64,000 nucleotides of DNA from JBBDIX01 sp050486225. GTDB taxonomy: Bacteria; Actinomycetota; Nitriliruptoria; Nitriliruptorales; Nitriliruptoraceae. Location: contig JBJHCV010000001.1 of assembly GCA_050486225.1 (NCBI GenBank), forward strand, positions 124,001 through 188,000. The letters are read 5' to 3'. This document shows, in pieces, positions 57,167 to 64,000 of the stretch. The notes below the pieces were generated by a model. It did not search any database. It was given only the letters and a program-made list of their open reading frames with translations, and was not told where the DNA came from. Both the position numbers and the translations under genes were made by a program. The stretch's first letter is position 1. Each line of letters begins with the position of its first letter.

Positions 57167-58150
57167 GTGCCCATCGAACGCGCCGTCGTGACCGGAGTCG
57201 CGGGCTTCATCGGCAGCACCCTCGCAGAGCGACTCCTCGAGGAGGGCACGGTCGTCCGTGGGATCGACTGCCTCACCGACTACTACGACCCACGGATCAA
57301 GACCGCGAACCTCGCGGCACTCGAGAGCCGCGACAACTTCGAGTTCGTCCGGTGCGACCTCGCGACCGACGGCCTCGAGCATCACCTGGAGGGGTTCGGC
57401 GTCGTGTTCCACCAGGCGGCCACGCCGGGGGTGCGCGCGTCCTGGTCCGACGGCTTCCTCGCAAGCGTGACCAACAACGTCACGGCCACCCAACGCCTGC
57501 TCGAGGCCGCCCGTCACGTCGGGGTCGACCGATTCGTCTACGCCTCGAGTTCGTCCGTCTACGGCGAGGCCTCCGAGATCCCCATGAGGGAGGACGGACC
57601 GCTGCGCCCCTACAGCCCGTACGGGGTCACGAAACTGTCGGCTGAGCAGTTGTGCACCGTCTACGCCGCCAACTTCGGCGTGCCAACGGTGTCACTGCGC
57701 TACTTCACGGTCTACGGGCCACGTCAACGCCCCGACATGGCCACGCACCGCATGATCCAGGCATCGCTCCGGGGCACGCCGTTCCCGCTCTACGGAGCCG
57801 CGAAGTTCGTCCGCGACTTCACGTTCGTCGACGACATCGTCCACGCCAACGTCACGGCGGCGACACGTCCCGGGCTCGAACCCGGGACCATCGTCAACGT
57901 GGCCGGCGGTTCGGTGGTCAGCATCGCCGAGTTGATCTCCGCCGTCGAACGTGCGACCGGGTCCCCCCTCCCGGTCGACGACCAGGCCCACCAGGCCGGC
58001 GACGTGTCCCACACCGAGGCGGACCTCGATCGCACGCTCCGGCTCCTCGACTGGGTCCCCGCCACGACCCTCGACGAAGGCCTGGCCGCCCAGGTCAGGT
58101 GGCACCGGGAACACTCAGACCTGCTCTCGCCGGGGCAGATCCGGGCGTGA
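57167..58150 (+). CDS. NAD-dependent nucleotide-sugar epimerase (UDP-glucuronate 4-epimerase-like)
   Basis: 327 residues from the GTG at 57167 (GAGAGG 8 bases upstream). AVVTGVAGFIGSTLAERL is the NAD turn, and DYYDPRIKTANL shortly after is characteristic of the UDP-glucuronate 4-epimerase group. VVFHQAATPGVRASW, YASSSSVYGEA, YSPYGVTKLSAEQL (YxxxK), RYFTVYGPRQRPDMA and DFTFVDDIV all fit. It would supply an epimerised uronic acid donor. It follows the GT-C gene by 43 bp in the same direction. Confidence 0.88.
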   Translation: MPIERAVVTGVAGFIGSTLAERLLEEGTVVRGIDCLTDYYDPRIKTANLAALESRDNFEFVRCDLATDGLEHHLEGFGVVFHQAATPGVRASWSDGFLASVTNNVTATQRLLEAARHVGVDRFVYASSSSVYGEASEIPMREDGPLRPYSPYGVTKLSAEQLCTVYAANFGVPTVSLRYFTVYGPRQRPDMATHRMIQASLRGTPFPLYGAAKFVRDFTFVDDIVHANVTAATRPGLEPGTIVNVAGGSVVSIAELISAVERATGSPLPVDDQAHQAGDVSHTEADLDRTLRLLDWVPATTLDEGLAAQVRWHREHSDLLSPGQIRA

Positions 58151-58155
58151 TGCCA

Positions 58156-58175
58156 CCCGGGAAGTCTCACCCGGG
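58156..58175. terminator. CCCGGG hairpin between convergent genes
   Basis: CCCGGG at 58156-58161 and again at 58170-58175, separated by eight bases, form a hairpin (each is also self-complementary). It lies in the 27-bp gap between the epimerase and the convergent pyruvyltransferase gene. Confidence 0.4.
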
Positions 58176-58177
58176 AG

Positions 58178-59296
58178 TCACCACAGGGCGGCCAACCGTC
58201 TGCTCAGTTCAGCCACTCCAGCGGCAACATCGGACCTGAGTCGATCCACCGTTGTCGAGAACTCATCGGGGACGCCTTCGTCACACGCAGTTGCGACCTG
58301 CGCGGGGAGCCAACCCTCCTCGTAGTAGCGGACGTCCAGCGCAGCCTCCGGACGCCCAGTCTGCGCGAAGAACCGCGAGACCTTCGGGTGCCCGAAGACA
58401 CCAATGGGGAGTGCCTCGAGGCCGGCGGCACAGATGGCGACGTGGAGCTTGGTGGACACCACCACCGAGCACTTCGAGATGTCGCCTACAAGACCCTCAA
58501 CGGTCCGGTAGGGCACGTGTCCTACGTTCGGCAAGGACTCGAACGCCTCGAGCAGTTCACGAGGCGTCGCCTGCCTCGGGTTGTCCTCGAGCAGCACGAA
58601 GTCAACGTCGGCACGAGCCTGCACGAGCGTCACCACGTCCTCGAACAGGACCCGAAACTGATCGCGGTCGGCAGCAGACACCGGAAGATGGAGTCCGACG
58701 CGAACACGTGACGACGGACCATCCCTCAGGGGGACACCCCGACCTCGTGCCCAGCCCGCGACACCGACGGCGATGTCCGGGACCACCGACACACACGATG
58801 GTTCTGCGCCGAGCTCCGTAGCCGCGGCCGCCGACTCAGCGTCACGCACGTAGGCGTGTTCGCAGTAGGCGAACATCTCGGCGACGACGCTCGCCGTGCG
58901 GTCATCGCTCAGCGGCCCGACACCGACGCCGAACAGCAACAGGGGGATCCCACGATCGCGAAAATGAGTGAAGGCCCGAGCGTGGTATCCGAGGAAGCGC
59001 TCGTGCCACTCCTCGACCTTGTTCGGGCGCTCACCCAGGTATCCGCCCGGCCCGAGGATCGCTGCGCGCGTCCTGACGCGAGGCCATCGACCCCCGAGCG
59101 CCAGCCCTGACGCGTCGCTGAACTCGATGGTTCCGAACGGAACGTGTACCCGGGCGCTGACCGACCGCTCGAGATGATGAGCCAGCATGGACTGGATCAG
59201 GACGTCGCCGAAGTTCGTGCCGTAGACCGCGCCGTGGAGTGCTACGTGTCGCGATCGCAACAAGGTTGCAGGCCCTTCGACAGGCGAACCCGGCAC
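58178..59296 (-). CDS. Polysaccharide pyruvyl transferase family protein
   Basis: 372 residues from a GTG at 59296; TTG at 59263 or 59260 is an alternative with GAAGGG upstream. ALHGAVYGTNFGDVLIQSML is the family's N-terminal loop (usually GNxGD), AILGPGGYLGE and LLFGVGVGPL follow, and VVVSTKLHVAICAAGLEALPIG is the second-domain His block. These enzymes add a pyruvate ketal from PEP to a glycan sugar, giving a negative charge. TACGAT (complement of 59320-59325) is a possible promoter. Convergent with the epimerase gene. Confidence 0.85.
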   Translation of the reverse strand: MPGSPVEGPATLLRSRHVALHGAVYGTNFGDVLIQSMLAHHLERSVSARVHVPFGTIEFSDASGLALGGRWPRVRTRAAILGPGGYLGERPNKVEEWHERFLGYHARAFTHFRDRGIPLLLFGVGVGPLSDDRTASVVAEMFAYCEHAYVRDAESAAAATELGAEPSCVSVVPDIAVGVAGWARGRGVPLRDGPSSRVRVGLHLPVSAADRDQFRVLFEDVVTLVQARADVDFVLLEDNPRQATPRELLEAFESLPNVGHVPYRTVEGLVGDISKCSVVVSTKLHVAICAAGLEALPIGVFGHPKVSRFFAQTGRPEAALDVRYYEEGWLPAQVATACDEGVPDEFSTTVDRLRSDVAAGVAELSRRLAALW

Positions 59297-59319
59297 TGCC
59301 GGGCTGGAGTTGTCCGGAG

Positions 59320-59325
59320 ATCGTA
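59320..59325 (-). promoter_or_regulatory. -10 box TACGAT for the pyruvyltransferase gene
   Basis: On the minus strand TACGAT lies 23 bases before the GTG at 59296, giving a very short leader. Confidence 0.35.
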
Positions 59326-59445
59326 GAGCCCCGCGAGCGGGCGCTGCATCACGACGGGCAGCACCTCGCGGCCGGCGGCGCCACTGGCGTCAGCCCGGGG
59401 CGCCGCCGGGTTCCAGCGCAGCGGGCGTCGAGGCGGGATGATCTA

Positions 59446-59451
59446 CCCTCA
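59446..59451 (+). promoter_or_regulatory. Possible -10 box TACCCT
   Basis: TACCCTCAGC lies about 122 bases before the ATG at 59574. Its context is identical to the box upstream of the GT-C gene. Confidence 0.3.
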
Positions 59452-59573
59452 GCACTCAGCACGCGTCGGCGCCCACGAGTCCACGATCACGTCGGCCGGG
59501 GCCGTGGCCTGGGGCCCATCGTCGGCCCTGGAGACCGACTCGTGCGGCAGGCCGGAGACAGGGGCGGACGTCA

Positions 59574-60428
59574 ATGGCGTCGAGACTCGCGACAACGTCC
59601 GCAGGCCGGCGCGTCCTCCATGGGATCGCGAGCCGGTTCCCGGGCATCCATCCGATCCTCTGCAACTCGATCCCGAAGTCCGGCACGCACCTCATCCAGG
59701 GAATGATCTCCGCCCTACCTCGCCACACCGTGCACCAACGAAACCTCTACTGGTACTACCTCAACCGCAAGGACTTCGACCCTTCCGGAAACGGCGCGAC
59801 CGCCCGGCCTGCGCAACACGAACGCATCCTTCGTGCCATCCGCCCCGGAGAAGTCATGAGAGGTCACGTCGAACACCACGAGGTGCTCGCCGACACCATT
59901 CGATCCCTCGCGGTCCGGCACGTCCTGATCGTTCGCGACCCTCGTGACATCGTCGTGAGCCTTCTCCACTGGTGGGCGCGGCGAACCGACGTCAACGCCG
60001 CACCGGTTCGGTACTTCAACACGCTCCGCGACCGAGACCTGCGACTCCGTTACCTCATCCATGGTGACCGAGGGCTGACGGACTCGGTGCCACCCGTGCC
60101 GCCGCTGCCAGACATCGGGCAACGGATGGCCAGCTGGCTGCCATGGACCACCGAGCCCGACTGCCTTGTGGTCCGGTTCGAGGATCTCACCCGCGACGAG
60201 CGGGCCAACGAGTACGTCCGCATCGCCCAGCACGTGGCGCCCGGCATCGACGAACGCGCCGCCGTCGAGGCGATGGCAGGGGGCGCAGACCCGCGGCGGT
60301 CGCGCACGTTCAGACAGGGACTCGTCGGCACCTTCGCGGGCGAACTGGACACGGAGATGATCCGTGACGTGGAGGTGCTGTGCCGCGACTTCATGGCCCG
60401 ACTCGGATATCCAGCCGCGACCAGGTGA
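59574..60428 (+). CDS. Sulfotransferase domain protein
   Basis: 284 residues from the ATG at 59574 (AGGGGCGG about 8 bases upstream). ILCNSIPKSGTHLIQGMI is the 5'-phosphosulfate loop with the K-S-G-T core of Sulfotransfer_1 enzymes, GHVEHHEV follows, and VLIVRDPRDIVVSLLHWW is the 3'-phosphate motif. VVRFEDLTRDE near residue 200 is the conserved later block. It is the sixth sulfotransferase-family gene in the window and unlike the five others in detail. It would use PAPS to sulfate a surface glycan or lipid. Confidence 0.9.
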   Translation: MASRLATTSAGRRVLHGIASRFPGIHPILCNSIPKSGTHLIQGMISALPRHTVHQRNLYWYYLNRKDFDPSGNGATARPAQHERILRAIRPGEVMRGHVEHHEVLADTIRSLAVRHVLIVRDPRDIVVSLLHWWARRTDVNAAPVRYFNTLRDRDLRLRYLIHGDRGLTDSVPPVPPLPDIGQRMASWLPWTTEPDCLVVRFEDLTRDERANEYVRIAQHVAPGIDERAAVEAMAGGADPRRSRTFRQGLVGTFAGELDTEMIRDVEVLCRDFMARLGYPAATR

Positions 60429-60519
60429 TGGGCGACAACCATCTCCAACGTCGGAGCCGCGACACCACGAATCCACCTAGCCTGAGCGAGCATCGACTCC
60501 GTGAGAGAGCGGCCCTCCC

Positions 60520-62388
60520 GTGATGAACGCGGCCAGGCGAGCGCGCAGACGTGCTTCGCTCCCGTGGTGGCGCGGGGGTGTGTCGCAGCAACGCGCACCG
60601 TCATCCAGTGGGCCATCACCACGTGACGATGCTCAGGCGTTGGACTGCGCTCCGCAGTCCTACGTGCGAACCGTCGCGGCCCTGGCCACTGAACATGCGG
60701 CTGGGAGTCCCGCGGGACAGGCCACTCGGCACGCTTCGGCGCGGGGCCTGCGAAGGTCGCTGAGGGCAGGCGCCGTTCATGACGTGGTCGACGGGAGCGC
60801 GACACGGGTCGTGCGCGCACATTCCGACGGTCGCTTCGAGCACCTCGCGCGGCTTCTCATCCCTGCCGCTGGCCTGCCTCCGGATGCCTCAGACCTCGCA
60901 GCGCGACGGCCCGACCGCGTCAGGCCACCATCGTCGCTGTGGAGATCCCGGCGACTGTTGCGGACACAGACATCGCGCCTCCCGGTGTCGTGTGCCGCCC
61001 CGCTCGCCGCGGCGCTGCGCTCAGGAGACGGCGGGATCGTCACCGACTGCGTGGTGGCGGCTCACGCCGCTGCGAGTCTGGACCGGGACGTCGCCGTCGT
61101 CGTCGACGACGACGTCGTGTTCGGGCGAGGGATCACGATCCTGCGCGACCTCGCTGGACTGCCGTCGTGCCGCGCGATCGCGTTCCGCTCCGAGCGCGCG
61201 GCGCACGCGTTCGCCTGGACAATCACACTCCCTGAGGAACCCCATCCCGGACCTCGTCCACGGCTGTTCACTGCGGAACCGACCGGCACGGCGTGGACGC
61301 TCCGGACGGGAGAGCCTCGTCCGCACGCGAGGTCGACCTCAGGCATCCACCTTCCGGTGGTCCGGAACCGACGAGGCCTGGATCACTCCCGCCCGGCAGA
61401 CGATTCTGGGGCCCGGGCCGCGGCAACGGCCCCAGGCGCCGCCAATGGGGCGCATCCTCCTCGTGTGGCCTGGTTCACCGGGACCCGGAGGGGATGGTCG
61501 TACGAGATCAACGCACGACGCATCAGCGCCGAACTGACCTGGGCGCGACACGACGTGTTCGGCGCGGACGACCCGGTCCCTGACGGTGACCACGCCGCGA
61601 AGGTCACCTTCGACGTCGGTCTGCACAGCACACCCCGCTGGCGCGCGGTGCGCGCAGACGTCTCGCTCGCGCGGATCGGCGGGCCACTCCCCCTCGAGGT
61701 CCTGGCACGCCGCGGCCTCATGTCGTACCTCGACGCGTTCTGCGACGTGGACATCGTCGTCGCCCTGTCCGATGAACTCGCGTCCCACGTCTCCCGGATC
61801 CACGGCAACGTCCACACGATCCCGAACGGCATCGACCTCGACGCCTGGGAACCGCTCACGGAGTCGGGTCCCAGGGCCAGACAGCACCGCCCACTTCGTG
61901 TCGGGATCGCGGCCGCGCTCGAGGATCCTGACCTGCGCCTCATGAAGGGCCACCACCTGGCGGCCGATGCATGCCGCATCGTTGGGGCGCGACTGCTGCC
62001 CATCGGGGTGGGTCACGGGCAGGTTGACCACCGGGACATGACGGCGGCGTTCTACTCGAGGATCGACTGTCTGCTCCATCCGGTCAGCCACGGCAAGGAG
62101 GGTTCGTCGAACGTCATCATGGAGGCCCTGGCCCTCGGCATTCCCGTCGTCACGACTCGCCACGCCGGCTACCACGGAGAACGGCTCGCGGACGGCGTCG
62201 ACGCACTGCTGGTCCGCCGTGACGTCGACGACATCGCCCGAGCGCTCACGCGACTGAGACGCGATCGGGAACTGCGGGCGCACCTCGCGCTCGGCGCACG
62301 CAGGTTCGCCGTCGAACACCACGACATCCGGCAGGTCGGGCGCCAGTACGACGCTCTGCTGCGCCCACTGTCTGGGCCACGACCATGA
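60520..62388 (+). CDS. Glycosyltransferase family 4 with atypical N-terminal extension
   Basis: The frame spans 622 codons, but only the last 307 residues, from about GTG 61465, are a clear GT-B enzyme: VAWFTGTRRGWSYEINARR, then VVALSDELASHVSRIHG, TIPNGIDLDAWEPL, LRVGIAAALEDPDLRLMKG and the E-x7-E block EGSSNVIMEALALGIPVV. The upstream 300 codons are Arg/Ala/Ser-rich. Residues about 165-240 (VVVDDDVVFGRGI region) look coding, but between about 61300 and 61465 another frame has the better third-position G+C. It may be two genes joined by a frameshift or by chance. The start at 60520 is uncertain; the GT call is firm. Confidence 0.7.
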   Translation: MMNAARRARRRASLPWWRGGVSQQRAPSSSGPSPRDDAQALDCAPQSYVRTVAALATEHAAGSPAGQATRHASARGLRRSLRAGAVHDVVDGSATRVVRAHSDGRFEHLARLLIPAAGLPPDASDLAARRPDRVRPPSSLWRSRRLLRTQTSRLPVSCAAPLAAALRSGDGGIVTDCVVAAHAAASLDRDVAVVVDDDVVFGRGITILRDLAGLPSCRAIAFRSERAAHAFAWTITLPEEPHPGPRPRLFTAEPTGTAWTLRTGEPRPHARSTSGIHLPVVRNRRGLDHSRPADDSGARAAATAPGAANGAHPPRVAWFTGTRRGWSYEINARRISAELTWARHDVFGADDPVPDGDHAAKVTFDVGLHSTPRWRAVRADVSLARIGGPLPLEVLARRGLMSYLDAFCDVDIVVALSDELASHVSRIHGNVHTIPNGIDLDAWEPLTESGPRARQHRPLRVGIAAALEDPDLRLMKGHHLAADACRIVGARLLPIGVGHGQVDHRDMTAAFYSRIDCLLHPVSHGKEGSSNVIMEALALGIPVVTTRHAGYHGERLADGVDALLVRRDVDDIARALTRLRRDRELRAHLALGARRFAVEHHDIRQVGRQYDALLRPLSGPRP

Positions 62389-62393
62389 TCACC

Positions 62394-62414
62394 CCCCGCA
62401 GGGACGAAGCGGGG
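62394..62414. terminator. Hairpin at the GT4/TPR gene junction
   Basis: CCCCGC at 62394-62399 pairs with GCGGGG at 62409-62414 around a nine-base loop. It begins six bases after the GT4 stop and ends on the first base of the GTG at 62414, so it may attenuate or terminate transcription into the TPR gene. Confidence 0.4.
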
Positions 62415-63925
62415 TGGTCCTCGTGACGGTCAAGGTCACCGTGCGAAGTCTGGCACGGCGACTGGCCCCATCCTGGCTGAGAACGCTCCTACGCAGACAC
62501 GTGGTGAGGCCGCTCGCGGCAGCGTCGGGCCGCCACCGCTCACGCCGGGGACACCGTCACCTGAGGTCGGCTCGTCGCGCGAGGCGAAGTGGGCGCGCAC
62601 CGCAGGCTGTCAGGCACTTCGAACAGGCACTGCGGCTGCTGCCAGACCGTCCCGGTGTCTGGGCCGAGGCGGCGGCAGCGTTCCGTGCCGTCGATGGGCA
62701 CCGGGCCGCAGTCGACGCGTATCGGCGGGCCATCGAACTCGACCCGGACGACCGGCGGTGGCACGCACGGTTGGGTCAGGCGCTCCTGTCCGTCGGCGAC
62801 GACCTCGGCGCGTGCTCGGCCCTCGAGGCTGCAACTCACCGGGGACCGCTCGACGAGGCCGAGATCGGAGCACTGGTCCGGGCTCTGCTCGCGGTCGGAA
62901 GACTGCCCGACGCGGTCGAACGTGCTGAGGCCACGTGGGAACGCGTCGGACCGACCGACACCGGAAGGCGCCTCTACGGGCCGGTCCTCGTCGCCGTGCT
63001 CACCCAGGGAACGGACGATGATGTCGATCGCTGGCTCCACCGTGCCTCCGCCACGTTCCGCGACCGCCCGCAGCAGCTGACCGAAGGAGTACTTCGCCAC
63101 CTGGAACAGGGAGCGGTCAGTGGACGCCTGCTCCAGCACGTTGCCCCCGCGGGAACCAACGATGACCGCCGCATCTGGGACGGTGCGGTCGGATCGATCG
63201 CCGCGCTCCACGACGCAAGGACGCGAGCCCTCGGGCCAGACCACGACGTCGCACCGCGACAGGCTGTCGAACACCGCACCCTGCTCGCCGAGTACTGGCG
63301 ATCGCGGGCGACGACCACCGGCCCTCGCCGCCTGGACGAACTGGACCCCCGAGCGCTGGCGCCGGGCGCTCGCGCTTCGGAACGGTCACGCGCGCTCCGA
63401 TCTCTTGCCCGGGCACGGACCGTGCTCGTGGCGGGACAACCACCCTCGACCGACATGCTCGAGCACGTCGCGCTCGGCGCGTCGGGGTGCGCGGCGCTGC
63501 CGCTGTCGAGCCTCGACGCTCCCGACGTGCGCGACTCTCGACTGCCGGCACCCGGGTCGGTTGGCCTTGCGGTCGTGGACCTCGCCGGTGTGGTCGGTGC
63601 CGACATGGACGTGGTGCTCCGGCACGTGCACGCCCTGCTGTCCGACGACGGCGCGCTCGCGATGTTCGTCACCCCATCCGCGTCGACCGATGACACCGAC
63701 GTCGCAGCAGAGGTGCCCGTCGAGGAGGCTTCGTGCCTCGAATGCCTGAAGGCGACGACATCGAGGTGGTTCGAGGTCGTCGAGTGGCGCGAACTGATCG
63801 GCGAACGCCACTCGGAGGTCCGCCTGGCGTCGGCACCCGGCCGGGGGGCCTGCGCGCACGACCGTTCTCCCGACACCGCGATTCGAGAACTCTGGTGCAT
63901 CGCCGGCCGTCGGACCACCGACTGA
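62414..63925 (+). CDS. TPR-repeat protein with degenerate C-terminal domain
   Basis: 503 residues from GTG 62414; GTG 62423 is an alternative just outside the hairpin. The N-terminus is Arg-rich. From about residue 60 come TPR-like repeats (AVRHFEQALRLLPDRPG, AVDAYRRAIELDPDDRRW and LGQALLSVGDDLGACSAL), followed by a helical middle. The last 160 residues have a Rossmann-like pattern (VGLAVVDLAGVVGADMD, then LLSDDGALAMFV), resembling a methyltransferase that has lost its SAM motif. TPR proteins scaffold complexes; here it may organise glycan enzymes. No specific family is recognised. Confidence 0.75.
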   Translation: MVLVTVKVTVRSLARRLAPSWLRTLLRRHVVRPLAAASGRHRSRRGHRHLRSARRARRSGRAPQAVRHFEQALRLLPDRPGVWAEAAAAFRAVDGHRAAVDAYRRAIELDPDDRRWHARLGQALLSVGDDLGACSALEAATHRGPLDEAEIGALVRALLAVGRLPDAVERAEATWERVGPTDTGRRLYGPVLVAVLTQGTDDDVDRWLHRASATFRDRPQQLTEGVLRHLEQGAVSGRLLQHVAPAGTNDDRRIWDGAVGSIAALHDARTRALGPDHDVAPRQAVEHRTLLAEYWRSRATTTGPRRLDELDPRALAPGARASERSRALRSLARARTVLVAGQPPSTDMLEHVALGASGCAALPLSSLDAPDVRDSRLPAPGSVGLAVVDLAGVVGADMDVVLRHVHALLSDDGALAMFVTPSASTDDTDVAAEVPVEEASCLECLKATTSRWFEVVEWRELIGERHSEVRLASAPGRGACAHDRSPDTAIRELWCIAGRRTTD

Positions 63926-63977
63926 CCCGCCTGGCCGTCTCTGCGGCAGGTGCCTCCGGGCGCCACGTGGTCGCGGA

Positions 63978-63983
63978 TAGTCT
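63978..63983 (+). promoter_or_regulatory. Possible -10 box TAGTCT at the window end
   Basis: TAGTCT in a GCGGATAGTCTCG context points rightwards out of the window, about 55 bases after the TPR stop. It probably belongs to the next gene, which is not visible. Confidence 0.3.
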
Positions 63984-64000
63984 CGTCGCCCACCGTCCAC

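Noticed and set aside
1..64000. Insertion sequences, integrases, tRNA or attachment sites bounding a genomic island
   Set aside because: Despite the mosaic look of the glycan region I found no transposase, integrase, tRNA cloverleaf or flanking direct repeats by eye.

Overview
This is a very G+C-rich window with frequent GTG starts, many 4-base ATGA/GTGA stop-start overlaps and TAnnnT-type -10 boxes close to start codons. That pattern fits a high-GC actinobacterium (Actinomycetota, possibly Acidimicrobiia or a related deep class; the class is a low-confidence inference). I saw no tRNA, rRNA, CRISPR array, transposase or phage gene. About 57 genes or gene remnants can be supported.

Region 1 (about 0.1-9.6 kb, minus strand) is a tightly packed lipid- or steroid-type operon. 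In transcription order it runs: GMC flavin oxidoreductase, metallophosphoesterase with membrane segments, alpha/beta hydrolase, acetoacetate-decarboxylase-like protein, three small membrane proteins, and a patatin fused to a C-terminal HExxH domain. Most junctions are translationally coupled by 4-base overlaps. The oxidoreductase and the patatin appear to share an accessory beta-rich domain. Three gaps within or at the end of the operon hold degenerate TCGTCG-rich tandem repeats.

Region 2 (9.8-14.7 kb) is a border zone. It holds a UbiB C-terminal remnant, a coiled-coil membrane protein, a frameshifted VapC/PIN remnant, a glycosyltransferase, a methyltransferase and a LemA-HtpX pair.

Region 3 (14.8-37.4 kb) is a surface-glycan region in many short divergent units. 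It encodes GT4 and GT2 glycosyltransferases, five sulfotransferase-family proteins forming two paralogous pairs plus one classical member, three proteins resembling the surface-carbohydrate-biosynthesis family, an MsbA/PglK-type ABC exporter, a P-loop kinase-like protein, two unrecognised proteins with a ParB-like motif, and an OafA-type O-acyltransferase with an SGNH domain.

Region 4 (37.4-53.7 kb) is the core: ulosonic-acid synthesis and CMP activation. It has two NeuB-type synthases (one fused to a cupin), three NeuA-type cytidylyltransferases and a KdsB-type cytidylyltransferase. A seven-gene minus-strand unit reads kdsB, HpcH/HpaI aldolase, epimerase, Gfo/Idh dehydrogenase, NeuB-cupin, HAD phosphatase, neuA. 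A five-gene plus-strand unit reads SDR, aldehyde dehydrogenase, neuA, single-chain transketolase, galE-like. No NeuC, LegB/LegC or KdsA homologue is in the window. I infer unusual deoxy-ulosonic acids made partly from pyruvate and aldehydes or phosphosugars rather than the standard amino-sugar route.

Region 5 (53.7-64 kb) returns to assembly and decoration: a polyprenyl-phosphate GT2 divergent from a GT-C/PMT-like membrane glycosyltransferase, a nucleotide-sugar epimerase, a polysaccharide pyruvyltransferase, a sixth sulfotransferase, a GT4 protein with an odd N-terminal extension, and a TPR protein. Together regions 3-5 look like a locus for a highly anionic (ulosonate, sulfate, pyruvate ketal), acylated cell-surface glycan.
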